64,000 bases of DNA. Origin: Diplonema papillatum (taxonomy: Eukaryota > Euglenozoa > Diplonemea > Diplonemida > Diplonemidae). Below the pieces are notes generated by a model. That model saw only the letters and a list, made by a program, of their open reading frames with translations. It searched no databases and was not told where the DNA came from. Position numbers and translations under genes: made by a program. The first letter of the stretch is position 1. Every line of letters begins with the position of its first letter. The stretch covers positions 186,001 to 250,000 of the forward strand of contig JAPJBO010000245.1 in assembly GCA_030068145.1 (NCBI GenBank), given 5' to 3'. This document shows positions 55,465 to 64,000 of the stretch, one piece after another.

Positions 55465-56379
55465 CTGTCGGGATTGTGTTTGTGTTTACCGGCGATAGCC
55501 GCACAGTCAGTTGGTGACCGGTTGTGCAGGTAGCTGCCGATCGACGACGGTGGCGGAAATTGCCGAAGTTGCCCTTCTTTGCGTTACCAGGGGTTTTCTA
55601 GGACCCACAATTTCGACCTTTCGAGGGGATTGCAAGAACGTGCTTGGAATGGGTGTGTGCTCAACACCGTACTGGTCTCGTCTGCGCCGTGTTTCGGTCC
55701 TTTAAGCCATGGACACATAAGGCGGACCATTATCAGCGCGGAACCTGAGTGTCTGCAGACAGGACTGCGGTGTGAGTCTGGTTTGTCCTGTGTGACCTTT
55801 CGAGGGGGGGGCGAGTATAAGGGCAGGCACATTCCAGTTGAAATCCTATTTTTCCCGTGAACCAAGCGGGTGCTCAGTACCGATGAAGAAGAGCTTCTAA
55901 AAAGAAAGGTTCCATACGTGGTACGCTCCTTCTCTGCAGGCGAGCCCGAACCCCCGGAAGAAATAGTTCAGCATCTCGTTGCCGCTGCGGTCGCTCCAGT
56001 ACCCCCAAAATCACAAGGGGTCTCCACCTCCCCCCACCACCTCACCCGCTGCCCTCCTTTGGTGACGGCGAGTTTTCGAGCGTTCTCTTCTTGTTTTCAA
56101 GCGTTATTTGTGGATTAGAAGGTCGGTATTTTCAGAAAGGTTACTGAGGGGCCCAAGTACAATACCGGCAGGTATAATATTGGAGGGGAGCGATAGAGAG
56201 AAACCCGGGTTTTCAAACAGTCTGGATGCTGATAGTCTGGGTGCAGGCACTTGGGGGTCAACAATGGAGGAAATTTGGCAAAACCCTTGCGGGACGGAAA
56301 GAGCTATCCCTGGCATGTATCGGCACTCGATAAAAATACACTCGATAAAGCCTAAAAACTGGCCCCCAGATGGCACTTC
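55465..56379. other. Spacer with a dispersed repeat copy
   Basis: 55615-55790 matches 20040-20365 in parts (CTGCGCCGTGTTTCGGTCC, GCGGAACCTGAGTGTCTGC). The missing first exon of the carbonic-anhydrase-like gene should lie upstream of 55465, but I cannot identify it. No other gene seen. Confidence 0.4.
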
Positions 56380-56459
56380 AGGGGCCAAATACTATTGCAG
56401 CACCATTTTCAAACTTTTTGCCCATTCCAGCACTATTTCCAAAAATTTTGCCCATTCAA
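56380..56459. repeat. Array units of GCCCATTCCAGCAC type, split by an insertion
   Basis: Two to three 29-30-bp units of the same kind as 60650-60935. The last unit is interrupted at GCCCATTCAA by the 744-bp element and resumes as ATTCAAGCACTATTACC at 57204. Confidence 0.8.
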
Positions 56460-57203
56460 CATACTAGTACCCCGCCTTTAAAAAAAAGCGGGGGAAGCGG
56501 GGGGAAAAGCGGGGGAAAAGCGGGGATTTTCCCCCGCTTTCATCCACACCTGTCGGGGCATGCGTCGACAAGGCTCGGAGGTCCTCGAGTCGTAGATCAG
56601 GCATTCTTCCGAAAAAGAGATGCCTGCACAGACCAAGCGCGGTGCCGGGGACAATGGTTCGGACCCCTGGGCATGACCCCTTTTCCCGAACTGGGGGGGT
56701 CGGCGATGCGCACACGCAACCTTTCCCCGTGGCCTCGCCCCGAAGAAGCAAGGCAGGGCGGTCGCCCCCAAGATTGCCCGGAAGGCCCCGAAAGTCGCCC
56801 CGAAAGCCGTTTCTTCGGCTGGCAGCGATAGCGACAGTGACGGCTATGAAACCAAAGCGACTTCGGCTGCGACTTCCGCAGCTGCGCACTCGGCATTCTG
56901 AATACATGCCCAGTTGTAACTGGGGTCGACTCGGGGTTTTCAACCCTGATGGTACGATCTCAGGGAACAAGCGCCTCCAGCGGCTGGCCCCGAAGGAGCT
57001 CTCGCTCAGGGCAAACTCCAACGGCGACACCACGCAGTGCTTGGCTACGCGGGAAAGTGTGACGATGAGTACCCGACGGGTAGGTGAGTATTGAACGACC
57101 CGCTTTTCCCCCACTGACCTGCCTTTTCCCCGCTTTTTTCCAAGTTTGGGAAAAAAGAAAAAAAAGCGGGGATCCCGCTTTTTTAAGGCGGGGTACAAGT
57201 ATG
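56460..57203. mobile_element. 744-bp DNA element with inverted ends and ATTCAA target duplication
   Basis: The left end CATACTAGTACCCCGCC and the complement of the right end CATACTTGTACCCCGCC match over ~35 bp, continuing into GCGGGG-rich tips. ATTCAA flanks both sides (56454-56459 and 57204-57209), consistent with a 6-bp target duplication. An interior frame on each strand is open for over 150 residues but is not recognised. Likely non-autonomous. Confidence 0.8.
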
Positions 57204-57209
57204 ATTCAA

Positions 57210-57480
57210 GCACTATTACCATACTCTTTACCAAGAATCGACACTGCAATTTCCTTTCCTTGAGCCTACTGTCAACAGACAGACGTCGTGAGACAATGTG
57301 CTTCTAGCCTTCGTCATGCCACTGATGGTGACTGGACGGGCCGCGGAAGGCTGCGATCGACCGCAGCAAAACATAAGCAGCAAAGCAGCAATACTGTAGG
57401 CTACTTAGTACGACTGTCGGCGACACTATAGCTAGCTAGCTATAGCTAGCTATCAGCTAGCTGTAGCTAAGTCTCGGGAC
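57210..57480. repeat. TAGCTAGC-type palindromic cluster and spacer
   Basis: 57430-57470 is built of overlapping AGCTAGCTATAGCTAGC palindromes and ends AGCTGTAGCTAAGTCTCG, a phrase also seen near 12985 and 62850. No gene. Confidence 0.6.
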
Positions 57481-57985
57481 ATCCCCCATTATGCTATTAA
57501 AGTTGCTAATTTCCCCATTACCATTTGGAACCAAGGATTTGGAACCAAGGATTTGGAACCAAAGATTTGGAACCAAGGATTCGGAACCAAGGATCATAGC
57601 TGTCAGCCACAAGATAGCCACGAGTGGCTAATTGGGAGCCACAAAGTAGCCACAAACCTTGTGGCTACCATTGTGGCTAATTATGCAAAGTTTTGGTACA
57701 CAGGAAAACCACGTGAAACTAGTTTTTTCGGCCAGAAAATGCATCTGAAACACAATTTCGGGACATTCCCCGTTATGCTATTAAAGTTTGCTAATTTCCC
57801 CATTATGCTATTAAAGTTGCTAATTTCCCCATTATGCTATTAAAGCTGCTAATTTCCCCATTCTGGGGGGGTTTTTTGCTAAATTCCCCATTATGCTATT
57901 AAAGTGGTGCTAATTTCCCCATTATGCTATTAAAGTGGCGCTAATTTCCCCATTATGCCATTAAAGTTTGCTAAATTCCCCATTC
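57481..57985. repeat. 29-bp array (CCCCATTATGCTATTAAAG) split by other repeats
   Basis: Two units at 57484-57525 and about eight at 57765-57985 share CCCCATTATGCTATTAAAG with GTTGCTAATTT linkers. Between them are four GGAACCAAGGATTT units (57528-57597) and a 165-bp repeat (57598-57760) whose second copy is at 63416-63585. Confidence 0.85.
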
Positions 57986-58589
57986 TGCGACTGGGCTACT
58001 GGCGGTCGTAGTACAGCACAGGTAGTCTGGTCAAGACTTTTTGTGAGTAGTTTTGTCCATTTTCGAGGAAGATAATGACAATGCACTTTCTAACCGTGCC
58101 TAACGCGAGCAGTCGTTTGATGAAATCGATTCGACGGCGGCTACTTAGCCTACTTTCAGTAGATTGTTTCGAGAAAACGGCGTATTTCCGAAAGTTAACT
58201 TTGCAAGTCACAGCGTCTTGGCACTGTGCTGGTCCGCGGGAAACAATCAGCATGTTCACCAAAAGGGGTCAGCAGGGTTCGCACTGACAGCTCAGCTGGT
58301 GATCTGACTGTCTGTAGTCTGACACCAGACTAAGTTGGAGCAGACTAAAGACAGCTGCACCGAAGCTAAGCTCTCACTGTCTCAGCGGCACTGTAGCAAA
58401 GCAACAGCTTCTGGCGGAAAAACTCGGGAACCATACATATAGTGCAGCGTGGACCTTTGTGGTACTCATTTGGAAATTTGATACATGAGATGAGGCTTTT
58501 CATCATTTCATGAGCCCAGTTTGTGTTGTCACAGTTGTGGATTCAGATACAGTGGAATGCCGCTGCGGTGGAGTCAATACCTAAGATAG
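57986..58589. other. No recognised gene
   Basis: Unique-looking sequence with short frames and no domain. Confidence 0.4.
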
Positions 58590-60175
58590 TACGGTTTTCT
58601 TAGAGTTACCCATTATAGTACATGTTTCCTTAGAGTTACCCATTATAGTACATACCTCTTAGAGTTGATCAAGATAGTACATGTTTCCTTAGAGTTGCCC
58701 ATTATAGTACATCCCAAGATAGTACGGTTTTCCTTAGAGTTACCCATTATAGTACATACCTCCTTAGAGTTACCCATTATAGTACATGTTTCCTTAGAGT
58801 TACCCAAGATAGTACATGTTTCCTTAGAGTTGTCCATTATAGTACATAGTTGTGCATTATTGTGCATAGTACGGTCTCTTATGATGAGACTCATCAGAAA
58901 CCAGGAATTAGTTGTGGTCAGGGTCACTCAACAGCTCAGCAACAGGGCTGTCCAGGCCTTGTGACCCCGGATGGGGTTTTCCCCCTTTGTGTTCCTGTTG
59001 ACGTCTTGTGTCAACAGGAACCTCCGAGAATTGTTTCTGTTTTCCAAATCCCACACGTGGTTGTTGTAGGCTTGTGTCTTGAACTTGGTCTTGACATTGC
59101 CTTGCAGGTGGGCCACACAGGCTGCGTGCACAACCCGACTGTTATCAGGGTGCACCCTGGCAAGTCGCCGTAAACCCCTTCTACGTACCCGAGAAAACTT
59201 TCCCAGGCGGTGTTCTGCTCCCGATTCAGTACTTCCGTACTGTTCGTCAACGACGCGCTTTATAGCATCGTACGCGACTCGGTAAGTCACATCTGGCATG
59301 ATCTGCGACACCGGTCTTGCTTTGGAAAGCGCTGGCGACGGCATTCGCCGAGACCTTTCCATCGGTGAGGATGAGATGTTTCATCTCTGTTCCCACCACC
59401 TTGCTCAGGCATTTAACTGCCAGCGGTGTGATCTCGGTGCAGGAGTGGCGGACTCAAGTTGGGTTCAAGTTTTGGTTCAAATTTGTAGGTCCAAGTTTGG
59501 GCGGATTTTGGACCAACTTTGGGTCCGCACTGCGTGAAAAGCTCATTCTTACTTTTCATGCTCGCCTTTTGGTGTTCAAGAGCAGCTCTCACCATCCACG
59601 CATTCCTGCAACTTGGGGACCCAAGTTGGGTCCCCAAGTTGGGTCCCCAACTTGGGTTCCCAAACTTGGGTTCCAAACTTGGGTTCCCAAACTTGGGTCC
59701 CCAACTTGGGTCCCCAACTTGGGTCCCCAACTTGGGTCCCCAACTTGGGTCCCCAACTTGGGTCCCCAACTTGGGTCCCCAACTTGGGACCCAAACTTGC
59801 CAAAATCTTGTTCACAGCGGACAGGACTGTAGATCTAACAACGCGGACTATAATGGAAAAATCTAAGGAAACATGGACTATAATGGAAAAATCTAAGCGA
59901 CCTGGACTATAATGGCAAAATCTAACAAAACACGGACTATAATGGCAATTGACTCCGTGGTGCGACCCCGTGCCCAACCAGCAGCACCCATGGCAGGGCC
60001 ATGCCGTGCATGGCAGCGGCCGGGGGAAGGGGGTCCCTAAAAAAAACGAAAAAAAAGCAGAAACTATCTCTCTGTGCATTTTTTTGGCATTTTTGGGGTT
60101 CTCCCGGGGGTTTTCAAGGGTGTGTACTATAATGGGCAACTCTAAAAAAGTGTGTACTATAATGGGAAATGACCC
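58590..60175. mobile_element. Foldback-like element with array-built inverted ends (ACCCATTATAGTACAT)
   Basis: The left end (58595-58870) has about nine 30-bp units TTAGAGTTACCCATTATAG... The right end (59835-60170) has about six units in reverse (ACTATAATGGAAAAATCTA). The interior holds a 13-bp hairpin near 58990-59020, a TTGGGTCCAAG block (59455-59572) and an ACTTGGGTCCCCA array (59613-59795). Borders are approximate and no target duplication is defined. Confidence 0.65.
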
Positions 60176-60181
60176 GCTGCG

Positions 60182-60640
60182 GTGGCCATGGGCGCGAAGT
60201 GCCAGCCGAACACGGAGCGGAAGCGCCCGGACATCAGCTATGTCCGGGACGGCACCACCGTTGTGTTAGATGTCGCCGTCACCTTCCCCCTGCAGCCATC
60301 GTATCCCCAGTACGCCAAAAGGGCAGCGGAGAAGCCAGGGGGGGCGGCGACAGCCTACGCAACAGCTGTCAAAGAAGGGAAGTACCGCGGCATAATAGAC
60401 AACGAGCCAAACCCCCGGGAATGGCTCGCTGTCCCGCTAGTCGTGGACACCTTCGGAGCGTGGTGTCCTGGAGCACTCACGGAGTTGCGGCAAATAGCCC
60501 GCAAAAGCGCGCTCCGTGAAGACCGGACCGCTTCGGCCGCCTGCCAGGACTTCTTCCACCAATTGAGCTTTCAGGTAGCCCAAGGGGTGGCAAGAATAGT
60601 CATTGCATCTGGTGGGGCGCGACCGGACGAAGCGGTCCAC
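60182..60640 (+). pseudogene. Non-LTR retrotransposon C-terminal endonuclease domain (R2/CRE-type), 5'-truncated
   Basis: The frame reads KRPDISYVRDGTTVVLDVAV, a PD-x12-D arrangement with a preceding Lys that matches the restriction-like endonuclease at the C terminus of R2, CRE and NeSL-type LINEs. A Lys/Tyr pair (VKEGKYRGI) follows at the expected distance, then PLVVDTFGAWCPGALTELRQ, a common closing motif of such proteins. The reverse transcriptase and the CCHC finger that should precede it are absent: at 60175 the frame meets a tandem array. 5' truncation is usual for LINEs. The frame remains open to 60958 but from ~60645 it only translates a satellite. The ATG at 60182 is not meaningful if the piece is a truncated copy. 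Confidence 0.6.
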
Positions 60641-60644
60641 CCTG

Positions 60645-60940
60645 GGGCCAATTCCCATTCCAGCACCTTTTTGAACTTTTTGCCCATTCCAGCACTCTCG
60701 CAAACTTTTTGCCCATTCCAGCACCGTTTCCAAACTTTTTGCCCATTCCAGCACTATCGCAAACTTTTTGCCCATTCCAGCACCTTTTCCAAACTTTTTG
60801 CCCATTCCAGCACTATCTCCAAACTTTTTGCCCATTCCAGCACTATTTCCAAACTTTTTGCCCATTCCAGCACTATTTTCGAACTTTTTGCCCATTCCAG
60901 CACTTTATCCAAACTTTTTGCCCACTCCAGGCTGGAGCAG
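60645..60940. repeat. 29-30-bp array, nine units (TTTTTGCCCATTCCAGCAC)
   Basis: Each unit has the constant part TTTTTGCCCATTCCAGCAC and a short variable link (TCTCGCAAAC, CGTTTCCAAAC, TATCTCCAAAC and others). It begins directly after the LINE-like frame and could be that element's 3' tail. Confidence 0.92.
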
Positions 60941-61240
60941 ATCCAGCACTCGCAGTGACTCGTTTTGCCCATCATTGTGTGCCTATCACAGTACGTACAT
61001 TCTGAAGTCGTTGCCGTCATGAATCCATGCCTTACTGGGTCACAGTGAGCGCACCGGACAGTCAGTCCGTTGCGGTGCGACTGATACACGGGTTTTCCTG
61101 CGGTAGCAGCATCTAATTTTACCGCAGCACAAGCAGCCTCCGTACAAGAAAACTCTGATCCCTCTTCTACTGTCATGGGATCGACTCTTTCCCCCAGAAA
61201 TTGTTCCAAATCTGTGACACTTTTCGTGGAATGAGTGATA
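60941..61240. other. Short spacer, ends in a satellite unit
   Basis: No gene. The last 33 bases (61208-61240) are the same as 62781-62813 on the far side of the foldback element. Confidence 0.5.
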
Positions 61241-62696
61241 TATGGGTCGATTTAAAAAAGGGGGGAAAATGTTTCTTGGGTTTGAAGGGGGGGGGGGGCA
61301 CTTCTGGTCGGGTTTCTTGCTTTCCGTTGATGTTCACACAGCTCAGACACAAGGAATCATCCCAGAAAGTTGTTTTAGGAGGTTTTCTGACCATAAACTT
61401 GGAGAAGCCATCAACACAACATGAAAACAGCCCCCAAAATGCTGAATTCACCCTATTTGCAATCATTCTGGGGCAACTGTGGTGTGGTTGCTGTGCAATG
61501 CCTTTTTGTCGCTGCTCCACTGGAAGAACCCCCAGAATGCCTTGAAAACCCCCCAGAACACTCTGGAAGAACCCCAGAACACCTTGGAAGACCCCCAAAC
61601 CACCTTGGAAGACCCCAAACTACCTTGAAAGACCCCCAGAACACCTTGGCAGAACACCTTCAAGCCCCCCGGAAAACCCCTGGCGCACGTTGGCAGACGC
61701 TCAAACCACCTTACGAGACCTCTTGAACACCTTGGAACCCCTGGAGCACCTTGAAAAACCCCCCACAACACATTGGAAGACCCCCAGGACACCTTCCGAA
61801 GTGTTCTGAAGGTCGTCCAAGGTGTGCCGGGGGTCTTCCAAAGTGTCCAGGGGGTCTTCCAAAGTGTCCAGGGGGGTTTTCCAAGGTGCTCTGGGTGTTT
61901 CCAAGGTTGTAAGGGGGTCTTCCAAGGTGTTCTGAGGAGTTTCCAAGGTGTTCTGGAGGGTTTTCAAGGTGTTCTGGGGGGGTTCTAAGGTATTCTGGGG
62001 GGTTTCAAGGTGTTCTCGGGGTTTCCAAGGTGTCTGGGGGCTTAGCAAGGAGTTCTGCCAAGGTGTTCTGGGTACTTCTAAGGTGTGCTACAGGTCTTCC
62101 AAGGTTGGGTGGGGTCGACCAAGGTGCTCTGGTGGTCTTTCAGGGTATCCTGGGAGCTTTCCAAGGTGTTCTGAGGGGTTTCCGAGGAGTTCTGGGGGGT
62201 TTCCAAGGAGTTCTGGGGGGTTCCAAGGTGTTCAAGAGGTCTGTCAAGGTGTTTTGAGGGTCTGCCAACGTGCGCCAGGGGTTTTCCAATGTCCTCTGGG
62301 GGCCTTGAAGGTGTTCTGCCAAGGTGTTCTGGGGGTCTTTCAAGGTAGTTTGGGGTCTTCCAAGGTGGTTTGGGGGTATTCCAAGGTGTTCTGGGGTTCT
62401 TCCAGAGTGTTCTGGGGGGTTTTCAAGGCGTTCGGGGTGGAGCGGCGACAAAAAGGCAATGCACACAGCAGTCACACCACAGGTGCCCCAAAATGATTAA
62501 AAATAGGGTGAATTCACCATATTGGGGGCTGTTTTCATGTTTTGTTGATGGCTTCTCCAAGTTTATGGTCAGAATACCTCCTAAAACAACTTTCTGGGAC
62601 GATTCCTTGTGTCTGAGCTGCGTGAACATCAACGGAAATCAAAAACCCCGACCAGAAGTGAACCCCCCCCCCCCCCTTTTTTTAAATCGACCCATA
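61241..62696. mobile_element. 1,456-bp foldback element with TA target site
   Basis: Left and right halves are reverse complements from TATGGGTCGATTTAAA and its mirror inwards. Each arm has ~280 bp of unique sequence (GAAGCCATCAACACAACATG, ATTCACCCTATTTGCAATC) and then an array of ~20-24-bp units (CACCTTGGAAGACCCCCAGAA) reaching the centre near 61795. TA flanks both ends. No transposase frame is present. Subrepeated long inverted ends are the hallmark of foldback transposons. Confidence 0.88.
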
Positions 62697-62930
62697 TAGC
62701 TAGAAATAGCTACATGTAGCTGGCCAAATAGCTAGCGAAGTGTCGCGGCATTTTTTCCCCCCTACCCCAGGGGTTTCACCAAATCTGTGACACTTTTCGT
62801 GGAATGAGTGATAAATAGCTAAAAAGAGCTACATGTAGCTGGCCAAATAGCTAGCTAAGTCTCGCACTGTCTTTTCGGCATTTTTGCCCCCCTACCCCAG
62901 GGTTTTCACCAAAAAAAACTTTTCGAAATC
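62697..62930. repeat. Two ~110-bp satellite units, one split by the foldback element
   Basis: AGCTACATGTAGCTGGCCAA recurs at about 62709 and 62828, each followed by ATAGCTAGC and a CCCCCCTACCCCAGG stretch. The first unit's 5' part lies at 61208-61240, left of the foldback insertion. Confidence 0.85.
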
Positions 62931-63415
62931 TCAGCCATTCTGAGCCATCGAGCCACCAGTGGCTGCCACTGGCTGCAGTGGCTGTCCCCCACACTGCGTG
63001 ACACGGTTGTCAGTGACTGTTGTGAAACCTTTGTAGGCTATTACGAGCCACTGCGCAAGCGTACTAAGTAGCGTGATGAACCCGGTTTTGTCATCAGTGG
63101 TCGGCGGGTCGCGAAGGGCGACGCCCAGTGCTGTGGCGTCGCCATCTCGAGATCTACTGCTGCGGCCTGCCGGTCGTAGAAGATTCCGCAAAATCAGTGG
63201 AGAAGTAGACTCCTACTGTAGAGTGATTTTGGAACGACCCGTAGTGTAGGTGGCGCACGTCGGCAGAGCGTTTGTAGGTGGCGCTTTGGTGGGCGCCCTT
63301 GGACGAAATCGGCTCGTGCAGCTTGGCTACGTGTTGTCCGGACTGTCTCCGTCTTGGCCGCATGACAAGGCGACTTCTGTAGAAGAAAGAAGAGAAGAAA
63401 AAGGCCGCTCCTGGC
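62931..63415. other. No recognised gene
   Basis: Short frames without domains. CCACTGGCTGCAGTGGCTG near 62960 is a small hairpin. Confidence 0.4.
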
Positions 63416-63585
63416 ATAGCTGTCAGCCACAAGGTAGCCACTAGTGGCTAATTGGGAGCCACAAAGTAGCCACAAACCTTGTGGCTACCTTTGTGGCTAA
63501 TTATGCAAAATTTTGGTACCCAGGAAAACCACGTGCAACTAGCTTTTCCGGCCAGAAAATGCATCTGAAACACAATTTCTGACGA
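63416..63585. repeat. 165-bp repeat, second copy at 57598-57760
   Basis: The copies match at well over 90 percent by eye, with phrases such as TGGCTAATTGGGAGCCACAA and CCAGAAAATGCATCTGAAAC. Each contains the hairpin GCCACAAACCTTGTGGC. Confidence 0.85.
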
Positions 63586-63696
63586 TTTTGACAGGTTTTT
63601 GAGCCAGAATTTGGATAAGCTGCTTCGCCCTGGCCTCGGTATCCTCAGCCGCGAGTCAGCGGCAACGTTGGCAACTCTATCAGTAATTTCGTACAA

Positions 63697-63981
63697 CACC
63701 GAAGCAATTCAAGGCTTGAAAAGTTCAGAAAACAACAACAAACTGCTGCATCGTGCCAACACGGTCGCAAAACTAATGCTAATGCCATAATTCTAGTACA
63801 TTTTGAGTCGGAGAGTGCACCGGAGGAAGACGAACCCGTCGAAAGCGAAGTTGATAGTTCAGACAGCAGTCAGTACGAAGCTGCCAATGCTTCTGTTGAC
63901 AGGTTTTTGGAGCAGGCAAGGAATCAATTTAGTTCAAAGGGTCTCTTGTCCGCAAACCCGTTTCAGTTGCGGGGTTCATAG
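63697..63981 (+). CDS. Possible coding fragment, acidic serine-rich
   Basis: I do not recognise it. A stop-free stretch on the plus strand (QTAASCQHGRKTNANAIILV... to the TAG at 63979) encodes HFESESAPEEDEPVESEVDS and then QYEAANASVDRFLEQARNQF, ending QLRGS. Composition is protein-like: an acidic Ser-rich linker followed by an amphipathic helix. No ATG opens this frame nearby, so it would have to be an internal or terminal exon or a transposon fragment. A second frame (63590-63790, LSRESAATLATLSVISYNTE) overlaps its start and also looks protein-like. The window ends 19 bases later, so context is lacking. Confidence 0.3.
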   Translation, partial: HRSNSRLEKFRKQQQTAASCQHGRKTNANAIILVHFESESAPEEDEPVESEVDSSDSSQYEAANASVDRFLEQARNQFSSKGLLSANPFQLRGS

Positions 63982-64000
63982 TCTCCAACTTTTCCTGCCA

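Noticed and set aside
56464-57249. 261-residue minus frame and 150-residue plus frame inside the 744-bp element as a transposase
   Set aside because: Neither shows a catalytic triad or any domain I know, and the long frame includes the inverted end itself. Left as unassigned.
57481-60940. 29-30-bp arrays as CRISPR repeats with spacers
   Set aside because: The repeat length looks tempting, but the units are directly adjacent, the variable part is only a few bases and is mostly shared among neighbours, and no cas-like genes are present.

Overview
The window looks like nuclear DNA from a eukaryotic microbe, most likely an alga or another protist. Three recognisable host genes support this. One is a molybdenum-cofactor gene of the MOCS1A/CNX2 type with a GT-AG intron. 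One is a gamma-carbonic-anhydrase-like subunit of the kind attached to mitochondrial complex I in plants, algae and many protists. The third is a NAK-type (AAK1/GAK) protein kinase. Intron positions, long homopolymer runs, hAT and non-LTR retrotransposon remains and many satellite arrays fit a repeat-rich nuclear genome. I cannot name the genus.

Layout. 1-4.3 kb: short inverted-repeat elements, then a 2.25-kb element with ~210-bp inverted ends lying against a small mitochondrial-type membrane protein gene (4.29-4.73 kb, minus). 4.8-7.5 kb: three direct-repeat arrays. 8.3-10.1 kb: the molybdenum-cofactor gene (minus), whose intron holds a ~75-bp copy of its own exon. 10.2-13 kb: a hairpin, a possible terminal exon and a 133-bp tandem array. 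14.8-16.5 kb: the kinase (minus) with long poly-glutamine. 17-34.5 kb: mostly repeats, including a hAT transposase remnant (20.7 kb), arrays in foldback arrangement (21.5-22 kb) and interleaved inverted repeats (29.75 kb). 34.7-49.6 kb: one giant minus-strand gene for a mucin-like membrane protein of about 4,700 residues. It has a signal peptide, three zones of Pro/Thr/Ser/Ala tandem repeats, a cysteine-bearing ectodomain, one membrane span and a short tail; pieces of its 3' end are iterated downstream. 54.7-55.5 kb: the carbonic-anhydrase-like gene (minus). 56-63 kb: transposons and 29-30-bp arrays, including a 1,456-bp foldback element whose empty-site relative lies next to it, and the C-terminal piece of a site-specific-endonuclease-type (R2-like) non-LTR retrotransposon.

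All clear host genes lie on the minus strand and are far apart; nothing suggests an operon. Two encode mitochondrial or cofactor functions, one is a signalling/endocytosis kinase and one a surface protein. The most unusual material is the satellite-built coding sequence of the surface protein and the group of foldback elements and arrays sharing a CCCAT core with different flanking sequence.
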